Assembly: GCA_029906195.1 (NCBI GenBank) | Contig: JARWSJ010000005.1 | Coordinates: forward strand, 62,001-126,000 | Length of the DNA: 64,000 bases | Origin: Chitinophagaceae bacterium 26-R-25 | GTDB taxonomy: Bacteria > Bacteroidota > Bacteroidia > Chitinophagales > Chitinophagaceae | Reading direction: 5' to 3' | Shown: positions 52,976-60,336 of the stretch, piece after piece | How the letters are laid out: every line of letters starts with the position of its first letter | Position numbering within the stretch: position 1 is the first letter of the stretch | The notes under the pieces: generated by a model | What the model saw: only the letters and a program-made list of their open reading frames with translations | The model's database searches: none | What the model was told of the DNA's origin: nothing | Made by a program: the position numbers and the translations under genes

Positions 52976-53638
52976 CTATCGCCACTTCAGCGTGTTGATC
53001 AAATGCCTTACATCTTCTTGCAAAAATTGATTTACTACAGAGAGGGAATCTTCGTTTGGCGGCACATCAAAATAAAGGGCGCCACGGAGGAAATGTTTTA
53101 CAGAGTCTGAAACGAGGAATTGGCTCGCTGTGGCAGCGTTGCCACCAATTCTGAACCAGATGCCATTTACGCCATTGGGCGTTACGAACACACTGTCGTC
53201 AATTGACGTGGCCTTCAGGCTGTGCTTAAATGTGAGTTTATACGAACCTTCCATAAGATCAACAAACTTGTTTACCCCAACAGAGTCTACGTATTTGCCA
53301 TCTTTGGTCCTTACTTTGTACCGGGCCTTACCGCCTATTTCATTGTAGCTGATATAGACTTTTGCATTGAATCGGGGCACATCTACGTTTATCCAGTAAG
53401 GGTTTTCGGGCTGCTCTTCAAAATAAGTACTATCCTGTACAACGTTGGCGTACGTTGGATATTCGAAAGTGTAAGGATAACCCGGACGATCAAACTTTTG
53501 ATAACTATGCTGCGGAAGATCTATCTTAAAATATCCCTTCTTTTTAGGCGTATAAACACTGTTGCAGGAAAGGATCAATAAAGCAAATGCTGCTACACAA
53601 CTGAAAAATACTGTATGCTTAAGTTTAATCGTAATCAT
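52976..53638 (-). CDS. gldD: Gliding motility lipoprotein GldD
   Basis: 220-residue lipoprotein required for gliding and T9SS function in Flavobacterium. Signal ends ALLILSC (Cys25), followed by the GldD opening YTPKKKGYFKIDLPQHSY and FEYPTYANV. Middle segment NPYWINVDVPRFNAKVYISY and C-terminal GALYFDVPPNEDSLSVV are family features. It lies 36 bp after gldE; ssb-gldE-gldD is a conserved order. Confidence 0.94.
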   Translation of the reverse strand: MITIKLKHTVFFSCVAAFALLILSCNSVYTPKKKGYFKIDLPQHSYQKFDRPGYPYTFEYPTYANVVQDSTYFEEQPENPYWINVDVPRFNAKVYISYNEIGGKARYKVRTKDGKYVDSVGVNKFVDLMEGSYKLTFKHSLKATSIDDSVFVTPNGVNGIWFRIGGNAATASQFLVSDSVKHFLRGALYFDVPPNEDSLSVVNQFLQEDVRHLINTLKWR

Positions 53639-53674
53639 GAATAAAATTGAGAACGGCGAAGTTATACAAACATC

Positions 53675-54994
53675 TTAAGGTTGCTCTACTATGGTAACTT
53701 TTACTTTAAGAATGCGGTTTTTATCAGCTTCCAGAATTGTGAAATGAAAGTCGCCAGCTTTGATTACTTCATTTTGCGGAGGAATATATCCTGCGAGTTC
53801 AAGTATCAAACCTCCAAGTGAATCGCTGTCACCGCGAACAGAATCAAATGTTTGAGCAGGAAGATGCATTGCTTTACAAACATCGTTGATCATTGTTTTT
53901 CCCTCAAAGACATAATTGAATTCGTCGATCTTGCCATTGCCGGATTCTTCGTCATCAAACTCATCTTTAATATCACCGATCACCTCTTCCATAACATCTT
54001 CAAGCGTAACAATACCACTTGTTCCGCCAAACTCGTCTACTACAACAGCAAAGTGTACATGCTTTGATTGAAACTCTTTTAAAAGGTCTTCAATTAGTTT
54101 ATGCTGATGCACAAAGTAAGGCTGGCGCATTAAAGCGTGCCAGTCGTATGTGTCGGCTTCATCAAGATGCGGAATAAGGTCTTTTGTTTGTATCATTCCC
54201 ACAACGTCGTCAAGGCTTCCTTTATACACCGGCAAGCGGGAGTAGTGTTGTTCTTCAACCCGTTTAATAAGCTCTTTAAATGAAAGGCTGTGATCAACGC
54301 CGGTTACATCAAGCCGTGTCCGCATAATTTGTTTTACTGTTATGTTTCCGAACTTTGCAATTCCTTTCAAAATGTTTTTTTCCTCTTCGGTTGAACTGTT
54401 GTCATTTTCCAGTTCATCCAGGTCGTACGAGCGGCTTTTTCTTCCAATTGAATTTTCTATGCCATCCGCAAATCCTGCCATTGCCATGCCGGTTCTTCTA
54501 AATAACAGGTAAACGATCTCCACTAAAAAAGAGGCATCCCGCGCAAAGCGTAAATTGTTTTGACTTGCATATACCTTGGGCAAGATCTCACCAAACAGAA
54601 CAAGAAAGAACGTAACGATCACTACTTTTAAAAAAAAATCAACGATCCATAAGCTGTTGCCTAAAAGTTGATGAATCAAAAAATTTGAAAGTATAATGAT
54701 CGAAATGTTTACCGCAAGATTTGCAATGCGCAATGAAGAATGAAGGATCTTAGGTTCGCGAAGCAGCGTGACAATTCTTTTCCACCCCTCTCCCTGCTTG
54801 GTTTTCAGTACATTGATGTCCTTATCCGTCAGAGAGAAAAATGCGACTAACGAACCTGCAAGAAAGTAAGAAATGACAAGCAGAAAAATAATGATCGCAA
54901 CGAGAAATGTAATGCCCTGCACATTCACGGTTGATTGCAGCAAAAGCGGCGACAAGATTGTTCCTATTGAGTTATAACCCGAATGAAAATCCAA
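53675..54994 (-). CDS. gldE: Gliding motility-associated protein GldE (CNNM/CorC-type)
   Basis: 439 residues starting at TTG 54994. An N-terminal DUF21-like membrane domain (hydrophobic segments about 30-55, 85-110, 120-145) is followed by a CBS pair (about 215-335, IMRTRLDVTGVD and VVDEFGGTSGIVTLEDVMEEV) and a CorC_HlyC C-terminal domain (GDSDSLGGLILELAG). The family includes magnesium/cobalt transporters; GldE in Flavobacterium supports GldD. Upstream is ssb. Confidence 0.93.
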   Translation of the reverse strand: MDFHSGYNSIGTILSPLLLQSTVNVQGITFLVAIIIFLLVISYFLAGSLVAFFSLTDKDINVLKTKQGEGWKRIVTLLREPKILHSSLRIANLAVNISIIILSNFLIHQLLGNSLWIVDFFLKVVIVTFFLVLFGEILPKVYASQNNLRFARDASFLVEIVYLLFRRTGMAMAGFADGIENSIGRKSRSYDLDELENDNSSTEEEKNILKGIAKFGNITVKQIMRTRLDVTGVDHSLSFKELIKRVEEQHYSRLPVYKGSLDDVVGMIQTKDLIPHLDEADTYDWHALMRQPYFVHQHKLIEDLLKEFQSKHVHFAVVVDEFGGTSGIVTLEDVMEEVIGDIKDEFDDEESGNGKIDEFNYVFEGKTMINDVCKAMHLPAQTFDSVRGDSDSLGGLILELAGYIPPQNEVIKAGDFHFTILEADKNRILKVKVTIVEQP

Positions 54995-55095
54995 AATATC
55001 TGGTTTTGGTGAATGTTTAGTTTAATACAAAGGCAGGTTTTGAGGCCTGCCAGCCACTTTTACAGTGGCACAAATTTGCAATAAATATGTGTAAA

Positions 55096-55527
55096 TTAAA
55101 AAGGTAAATCTCCTGTTGGTTCCGGTGGAATATCTGCAGGATTTAAGCCCTCCAATCCCTCGGTAGGATAAGATTGCAATCCCGGAGTTCCATCCGTTCT
55201 TTTGTCTAGCATGATCAGGTTATCACCCACAACTTCCGTGGCGAATTTTTTATTTCCCTCTTTATCTTCCCAACTTCTTGTGCGTAAACGCCCTTCTATG
55301 TAAACCAGGCTGCCTTTGTGGAGGTATTTTTGAGCAAGCTCGGCAAGTCCGCGCCATAAAACTACTGTGTGCCACTCTGTTTGTGAAATCAGTTTGCCGG
55401 CCCTATCCTTGTAGGTTTCCGTGGTGGCCAATGAAAATTTTGCTACTGCTATATTACCTTCCAAATGCTGTACATCTGGGTCTTTTCCTAAATTGCCAAT
55501 TAACATCACCCGGTTTACTCCTCTCAT
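55096..55527 (-). CDS. ssb: Single-stranded DNA-binding protein
   Basis: 143-residue OB-fold protein protecting ssDNA in replication and repair. MRGVNRVMLIGNLGKDPD, SLATTETYKD, TEWHTVVLWRGLAE and KGSLVYIEGRLRTR are canonical. It ends EPTGDLPF, the acidic SSB tail with C-terminal Phe that recruits partner proteins. First of the ssb-gldE-gldD series. Confidence 0.96.
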   Translation of the reverse strand: MRGVNRVMLIGNLGKDPDVQHLEGNIAVAKFSLATTETYKDRAGKLISQTEWHTVVLWRGLAELAQKYLHKGSLVYIEGRLRTRSWEDKEGNKKFATEVVGDNLIMLDKRTDGTPGLQSYPTEGLEGLNPADIPPEPTGDLPF

Positions 55528-55890
55528 GATAATGAATTTGAGTTTACAAATTTTCCTGTGCTGACGAAATCTCTCTAAAATTAATTTTTTTAAACCAAAA
55601 TCAAATAGATTTTTTTGGCATTTTTAAATGCGTAAAACCAACAAGATTAAGGGATAAAATAAAATCTCCGTGCATGCATGACGGTTTTATATCTTGGAAT
55701 TTCGAGACGGTGCTTTATTTGAAAATTTGAAAATATGAGAATTTGAAAATTCTTTCTGCGCAACTTTCCATTTTTCAAATAACTCGCCGTTATCCTGGGA
55801 GCAAATAGTAAATGCAAAATGATACACCCAAAGCATTTTCAACTTTTCAAATCCTCAAATTTTCAAATTCACATACCCATTATTGTTAGA
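55528..55890. other. 363-bp gap between ssb and mutY
   Basis: Both neighbours are on the minus strand. The gap holds a periodic inverted repeat (55716-55870); the ~190 bp nearest ssb show no ORF or strong hairpin, and presumably hold the ssb promoter. Confidence 0.55.
55716..55870. repeat. Octamer-array inverted repeat (AATTTGAA unit)
   Basis: Left arm 55716-55752 (AATTTGAA, AATATGAG, AATTTGAA), right arm 55834-55870 the complement (TTTTCAAAT, CCTCAAAT). Loop about 80 bp. Confidence 0.88.
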
Positions 55891-56949
55891 CTAAAATAGT
55901 GCCGCCTCCTGCTGCATGAGCGTGTTAATGAATTTTGGGAACGCCAGTTTTTTCATTTCCCTTTCTGGCAAAAGATCGTAGCCGGGAATATCGATAGGTG
56001 TTTGAACGGTAATTTTAATGAGCTGACCAATAATCAATTGATGGGTTAACTGCTGTTTTACAATGGTGGAAATTTCCTGTAGTTGGAATGGCTTGTCAAT
56101 GAACGATTTCACGGCTTCTTTCAGAGTCTTTTTCGTCCAGTCAATTGGTTCGTCGTGTTCGTGCAAAATAAACTCATGCAGGTTTTGCCAGATGTCTTTT
56201 GCCTCCCTTTTCTTCACAAATGTTTTTCCATTTACACTGATCGCGAAGTAATACATGTAGCGGGTTTTCTTCTTCAGGACCTTTTCTTTTACCGGCAAAT
56301 CATTTACCCACGCTTGCTGAAATGCACGGCAATCCTGCTTTTGCGGGCAAGTGCCACATAAGGGATTTTGCGGCTTGCATACAACGGCCCCAAAATCCAT
56401 AATGGCCTGGTTATAAATTCCGGGATTTTCTTTGTCCAGAAGACTATCGGCCAACTGATTGTACAATTTTTTCCCATCTGTGGAATCGATCGGCGTGGAA
56501 ATACCAAAATAGCGGGATAGCACACGCAGCACGTTGCCATCTACAACCGCATGGGGCAAATTAAATGCAAATGAACCAATGGCTGCAGCGGTATAAGGGC
56601 CGATTCCTTTTAGTGCCAGGATTTGTGCATATGTGTCGGGAAACCTGCCTTTGTACTCTGTATCAATAATTTTTGCAGTGGCAATAAGATTTTTACAGCG
56701 ACTGTAATATCCCAGTCCTTCCCATAATTTGAAAACCTTTTCCTCCGGGGCGCTTGCGAGCTTTTTTACAGTGGGAAAAGTCTTAATAAATTTATTGTAA
56801 TACGCAAGCCCTTGTTCTACACGGGTTTGCTGCAAAATAATTTCGCTGAGCCAGATTTTGTACGGATCTTTTTCACCTTTCCAGGGCATGGAACGATTGT
56901 TTTCTGCAGTGTTCCAAGCCATCATTTTTTGGGTAAAATCAAAATTCAT
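55891..56949 (-). CDS. mutY: A/G-specific adenine glycosylase
   Basis: Removes adenine mispaired with 8-oxoguanine. 352 residues: HhH-GPD domain with catalytic Glu in WLSEIILQQTRVEQ, helix-hairpin-helix LKGIGPYTAAAIGSFAF and catalytic Asp in VVDGNVLRVLSRYF; Fe-S cluster C-x6-C-x2-C-x5-C in CKPQNPLCGTCPQKQDC; C-terminal NUDIX-like 8-oxoG recognition domain from about 225. Divergent from the HU gene. Confidence 0.96.
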   Translation of the reverse strand: MNFDFTQKMMAWNTAENNRSMPWKGEKDPYKIWLSEIILQQTRVEQGLAYYNKFIKTFPTVKKLASAPEEKVFKLWEGLGYYSRCKNLIATAKIIDTEYKGRFPDTYAQILALKGIGPYTAAAIGSFAFNLPHAVVDGNVLRVLSRYFGISTPIDSTDGKKLYNQLADSLLDKENPGIYNQAIMDFGAVVCKPQNPLCGTCPQKQDCRAFQQAWVNDLPVKEKVLKKKTRYMYYFAISVNGKTFVKKREAKDIWQNLHEFILHEHDEPIDWTKKTLKEAVKSFIDKPFQLQEISTIVKQQLTHQLIIGQLIKITVQTPIDIPGYDLLPEREMKKLAFPKFINTLMQQEAALF

Positions 56950-57110
56950 TGTATAAAGTAAAAATCAACTATTTACATGTAAAAGAAAAAAACTAGTAAT
57001 TTTAGGAAATATTCAAAATCAATAACTTGCATGAATAAAAAGATTCTCTTATTTTTCTGATGAAAACAATTGGATCTTATTTTATTACCGGATACAAAAA
57101 TATTGAAGTA

Positions 57111-57431
57111 ATGAGAAAAGCCGACCTAATCAATCAGATTTCAGAAAAGACGGGTATTCCCAAAGTAGATGTATTGGTTACGCTGGAGGCGATGTTCAAA
57201 GAAGTAAAGGACACGCTCTCGGAAGGCGAAAATATCTATATCAGGGGCTTTGGGAGTTTTATTACCAAGAAACGCGCTGCGAAAATTGGCCGTAACATTA
57301 AGAAAAATGTAGCGGTTGAAATTCCAGAACATTACATCCCTGCGTTTAAACCTGCAAAAGAATTTGTGCAGGAAGTAAAAAAATTAAAAACAGTTAAAGA
57401 AGAACAACCAGGCGCTGATGAAGAGATGTAA
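57111..57431 (+). CDS. HU/IHF family DNA-binding protein
   Basis: 106-residue nucleoid-associated dimer. Start chosen at ATG 57111 (MRKADLINQISEKTGIPK); the frame is open 17 codons further. GFGSFITKKRAAKIGRN and the DNA-intercalating arm IPEHYIPAFKP are characteristic. It has a Glu-rich C-terminal tail not seen in E. coli HU. Next to mutY and upstream of the TPR gene. Confidence 0.93.
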   Translation: MRKADLINQISEKTGIPKVDVLVTLEAMFKEVKDTLSEGENIYIRGFGSFITKKRAAKIGRNIKKNVAVEIPEHYIPAFKPAKEFVQEVKKLKTVKEEQPGADEEM

Positions 57432-57436
57432 TGACG

Positions 57437-57444
57437 TAAATTTG
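57437..57444 (+). promoter_or_regulatory. Candidate -7 element for the TPR gene
   Basis: TAAATTTG, 19 bp before the GTG start, just after the HU stop codon. Confidence 0.45.
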
Positions 57445-57463
57445 CGGTCTTAAAACGTTTTTC

Positions 57464-58324
57464 GTGAAAAGACAGCAGATTATTCTTATTGCCGGTGGCT
57501 TGGCTGCACTGTTGTGTATTTATTTTCTGGGGCAAACGGTTCCTGCGAAAAAAGGCACCTTAGCTTCTCAGAATGAAGCACATACAGATTCAGCTGCTAC
57601 CATTAACACAGAGGCATTGCTCAGCGCGTCGAAGAAAAAATTAACTTCTTCACAACAGGCTTATATAAACAGTCTTGAAGCTTCAGTGGTGCGTGGCGAT
57701 GTAAAAACGCAGCAAATACGCACTTATAATCAGCTGGCTACGTTCTGGAAAGATTCTGCCAGGATGTTCGAACCGTATGCTTATTATACTGCCGAAGTAG
57801 CTAAGTTGGAAAATTCTGAAAAAAGTCTCACCTTTGCAGCCCGATTATTTTTAAATAATCTGCGTGGCGTTGATGAACCTTCGCTGAAAAGCTGGGAGGC
57901 AAGTCAGGCCAAAGAGTTATTTGAGAAGGCTTTAGCGTTGAATCCTGCTAATGATTCTACTAAAATCGGATTAGGAAGTTGCTACATTTTTGGAAGCACC
58001 GCCGCTAATCCAACAGAGATCATGCAGGGAATTCAACAAATACTGGAAGTTGCAAGAAGAGATTCTACCAACATGTATGCCCAGTTAATGCTGGGAATCG
58101 GTGGTGTAGTTTCCGGACAACTTGATAAAGCAGTAGAGCGACTTGAAAAAGTTGTGAAAGCTGAGCCTCATAATATGGAAGCTGTTTTTATGTTGGCTGA
58201 AGCCTACGAAAGAAAAGGCGATAAAGCTAACGCGATAAAATGGTATGAGATCGGAAAAAGACACGTTCCAAATAAAGATGTTGTGAAGGAAATAGAGGAA
58301 CGAATTGAAATGCTGAAGAAATAA
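57464..58324 (+). CDS. Tetratricopeptide repeat protein
   Basis: 286 residues starting at GTG 57464 (no ATG nearby in frame). N-terminal membrane anchor IILIAGGLAALLCIYFLG, then an exported domain with TPR units at about residues 140-165, 200-230 and 236-266 (SWEASQAKELFEKALALNPA; LDKAVERLEKVVKAEPHN; AYERKGDKANAIKWYEIGK). Protein-protein interaction role; partner unknown. It lies between HU and the tiny basic gene, upstream of rng. Confidence 0.85.
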   Translation: MKRQQIILIAGGLAALLCIYFLGQTVPAKKGTLASQNEAHTDSAATINTEALLSASKKKLTSSQQAYINSLEASVVRGDVKTQQIRTYNQLATFWKDSARMFEPYAYYTAEVAKLENSEKSLTFAARLFLNNLRGVDEPSLKSWEASQAKELFEKALALNPANDSTKIGLGSCYIFGSTAANPTEIMQGIQQILEVARRDSTNMYAQLMLGIGGVVSGQLDKAVERLEKVVKAEPHNMEAVFMLAEAYERKGDKANAIKWYEIGKRHVPNKDVVKEIEERIEMLKK

Positions 58325-58354
58325 ATCGATATACAAATTTAAAATTGTTGAAAG

Positions 58355-58450
58355 ATGCCTTGTGGTAAAAAAAGAAAACGTCATAAAATAGCGACGCATA
58401 AACGTAAAAAAAGACTAAGAAAGAATCGTCATAAGAAAGGTAAAAAATAA
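58355..58450 (+). CDS. Very small basic protein, COX24/AURKAIP1-like
   Basis: 31 residues, ATG 58355 to TAA 58450: begins MPCGKKRKRHKIATHKRKK and continues almost entirely with Lys/Arg/His. This composition and the HKRKKRLRKNRHKKG pattern match the short Bacteroidota proteins annotated with the COX24/AURKAIP1 (mS38-like) domain, which associates with ribosomes in mitochondria. A ribosomal role is inferred. It is too short for most gene callers. Hairpin terminator follows. Confidence 0.75.
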   Translation: MPCGKKRKRHKIATHKRKKRLRKNRHKKGKK

Positions 58451-58476
58451 TTACCTTCTTTGTAATTCATTCCTCT

Positions 58477-58508
58477 ATGCCGGAGCATGTCATGTGTCCG
58501 GCATATTT
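58477..58508 (+). terminator. Intrinsic terminator after the small basic gene
   Basis: ATGCCGGA (58477-58484) pairs with TCCGGCAT (58497-58504), then ATTTTACTT. Inner GCATGT/ATGTG adds pairs. Confidence 0.75.
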
Positions 58509-58642
58509 TACTTGGCTGAACTATTTTTATTTCAATAGTATACGTATTATTTCATATCATTGTATACTATGCTTAATGCGAATAGCATTCTCAGCGATTT
58601 TCCTTTTGGTGATGGTTGGTTAGTTTGTAAATGTGAATACGC

Positions 58643-60193
58643 TTGAACAAGGAATTAATAATTAATGCTGCTCCCCAAGGTGTTGAAATAGCACTTCTTG
58701 AAGACAAAAAACTGGTTGAACTGCATAATGAAAAAGCAGATGCCAGCTTTGCCGTGGGCGATCTTTACCTGGGTAAGGTTAAAAAACTTATACCCGGATT
58801 AAATGCCGCTTTCGTTGATGTAGGCTTCGAGAAAGACGCGTTTCTCCATTACACCGATTTAAGTCCATACGCGAAATCCTTATTGAAATTCACTCAAACG
58901 GCTATTGGTGACAATACCCCGAGTGGTTTTGATTTTGGCAATTTTCTGGTGGAACCTGAAATCATTAAAACGGGAAAAATAAACGAGGTACTTAGCGGCA
59001 AACCAAACATCCTCGTACAGATATTAAAAGAACCTATTGCTGCAAAAGGCCCACGCCTTAGCTGTGAAATTTCTTTGCCCGGAAGGTTCGTAGTCATTAC
59101 GCCATTCAATGACATTGTAGCTGTTTCCCGTAAGATCCATTCTTCGGAAGAAAGGAAGCGCCTGCAAAAAATTATTGAGTCGATAAAGCCAAAGAATTTT
59201 GGCGTTATTGTGCGTACTGCAGCCGAAGGCAAGAACACAGCAGAGCTTCACGAAGATCTGTCTGCATTGGTTGACACCTGGAAACAAATTCAAGGAAATT
59301 TGAAAGGCGCCGTTGCGCCTGCAAAGATCCTGAGTGAACAGGCAAAGACAACCAGCATGCTGCGCGATCTGTTGAATGAAGATTTTAACCGCATCGTTGT
59401 AAATGATAAAAACATTTTTAACGACGCGAAAAACTACATTCAAAAGATAGCCCCGGATAAAGCAGATATCGTAACGTTCTTCCACAATGGTTCTCCTATT
59501 TTTGATCAATACGGTATTACCAAGCAGGTTAAAGCTGCTTTTGGTAAAACAGTAAACCTTCCAAGCGGTGCATACCTGATCATTGAACACACAGAAGCCT
59601 TGCACGTTATCGACGTGAACAGCGGATACAAAAGTGTGAGCAATAACCAGGAGCAAAATGCGCTGGAAACCAATATGGAAGCGGCAGAAGAAATTGCACG
59701 CCAACTTCGCCTGCGCGACCTTGGAGGTATTATTGTGGTTGACTTTATTGACATGAAACTTCCTGAGAATAAAAAGAAACTCATGGAAGCGATGGAAGAA
59801 TACATGAAGCCAGACAGAGCCAAACATGCAGTTCTTCCGATTTCAAAATTCGGCCTGATGCAGATTACGCGCCAGCGTATGAAGCCTGAGGTAACGATCA
59901 ATACGCAGGAAATTTGCCCTAGCTGTAATGGTACCGGAAAAATTTCTTCCACACTTGTACTGGAAGATGAAATAGAAAAAAATCTGAACTATCTCATTAC
60001 ACACAGCCACAGCAATCTTACTTTGATGGTGCATCCTATCATGCATGCATACTTAACAAAAGGCTGGTTGTGGTCCAAATGTTGGAAATGGAGAAGGAAG
60101 TTCAAACAAAAAATCAAGGTTGTTGCCAATACAAATTATCACCTCACTGAGTTCCACTTCTTCGATCATCATGATGAAGAAATAAAATTATAG
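58643..60193 (+). CDS. rng: Ribonuclease E/G family protein
   Basis: 516 residues starting at TTG 58643 (MNKELIINAAPQGVEIALL is the expected N-terminus). N-terminal S1 domain (about 35-130, GDLYLGKVKKLIPGLNAAF), RNase H-like and DNase I-like catalytic core with metal Asp in HVIDVNSGYKS and VVDFIDM, and a zinc-link CPSCNGTG near 430. The compact C-terminus fits RNase G-like enzymes rather than RNase E with a degradosome tail. It processes rRNA and mRNA 5' ends. Confidence 0.94.
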   Translation: MNKELIINAAPQGVEIALLEDKKLVELHNEKADASFAVGDLYLGKVKKLIPGLNAAFVDVGFEKDAFLHYTDLSPYAKSLLKFTQTAIGDNTPSGFDFGNFLVEPEIIKTGKINEVLSGKPNILVQILKEPIAAKGPRLSCEISLPGRFVVITPFNDIVAVSRKIHSSEERKRLQKIIESIKPKNFGVIVRTAAEGKNTAELHEDLSALVDTWKQIQGNLKGAVAPAKILSEQAKTTSMLRDLLNEDFNRIVVNDKNIFNDAKNYIQKIAPDKADIVTFFHNGSPIFDQYGITKQVKAAFGKTVNLPSGAYLIIEHTEALHVIDVNSGYKSVSNNQEQNALETNMEAAEEIARQLRLRDLGGIIVVDFIDMKLPENKKKLMEAMEEYMKPDRAKHAVLPISKFGLMQITRQRMKPEVTINTQEICPSCNGTGKISSTLVLEDEIEKNLNYLITHSHSNLTLMVHPIMHAYLTKGWLWSKCWKWRRKFKQKIKVVANTNYHLTEFHFFDHHDEEIKL

Positions 60194-60264
60194 AAAAGCC
60201 CCAACGCAGAAATATTTACACCAAACAAATAATTCCTGTGTTACATACCTTTATCTTACTTACG

Positions 60265-60296
60265 GCCTGGAAATAAACTTCCAGGCTTTTTTATTT
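60265..60296 (+). terminator. Intrinsic terminator after rng
   Basis: GCCTGGAA, loop ATAAAC, TTCCAGGC, then six T. Confidence 0.9.
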
Positions 60297-60336
60297 AGGA
60301 CAACCCGGTTGATACGCATTATTCACAAGTCACTTT

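Noticed and set aside
55029-55050. Terminator after ssb (GGCAGG...CCTGCC)
   Set aside because: Short 6-bp stem with no proper T-run on either strand.
59024-59827. 267-codon open frame antisense to rng (and similar ones inside metH, gldJ and the EnvC genes)
   Set aside because: Shadow frames of strongly coding sequence; Phe/Cys/His-rich translations without motifs.
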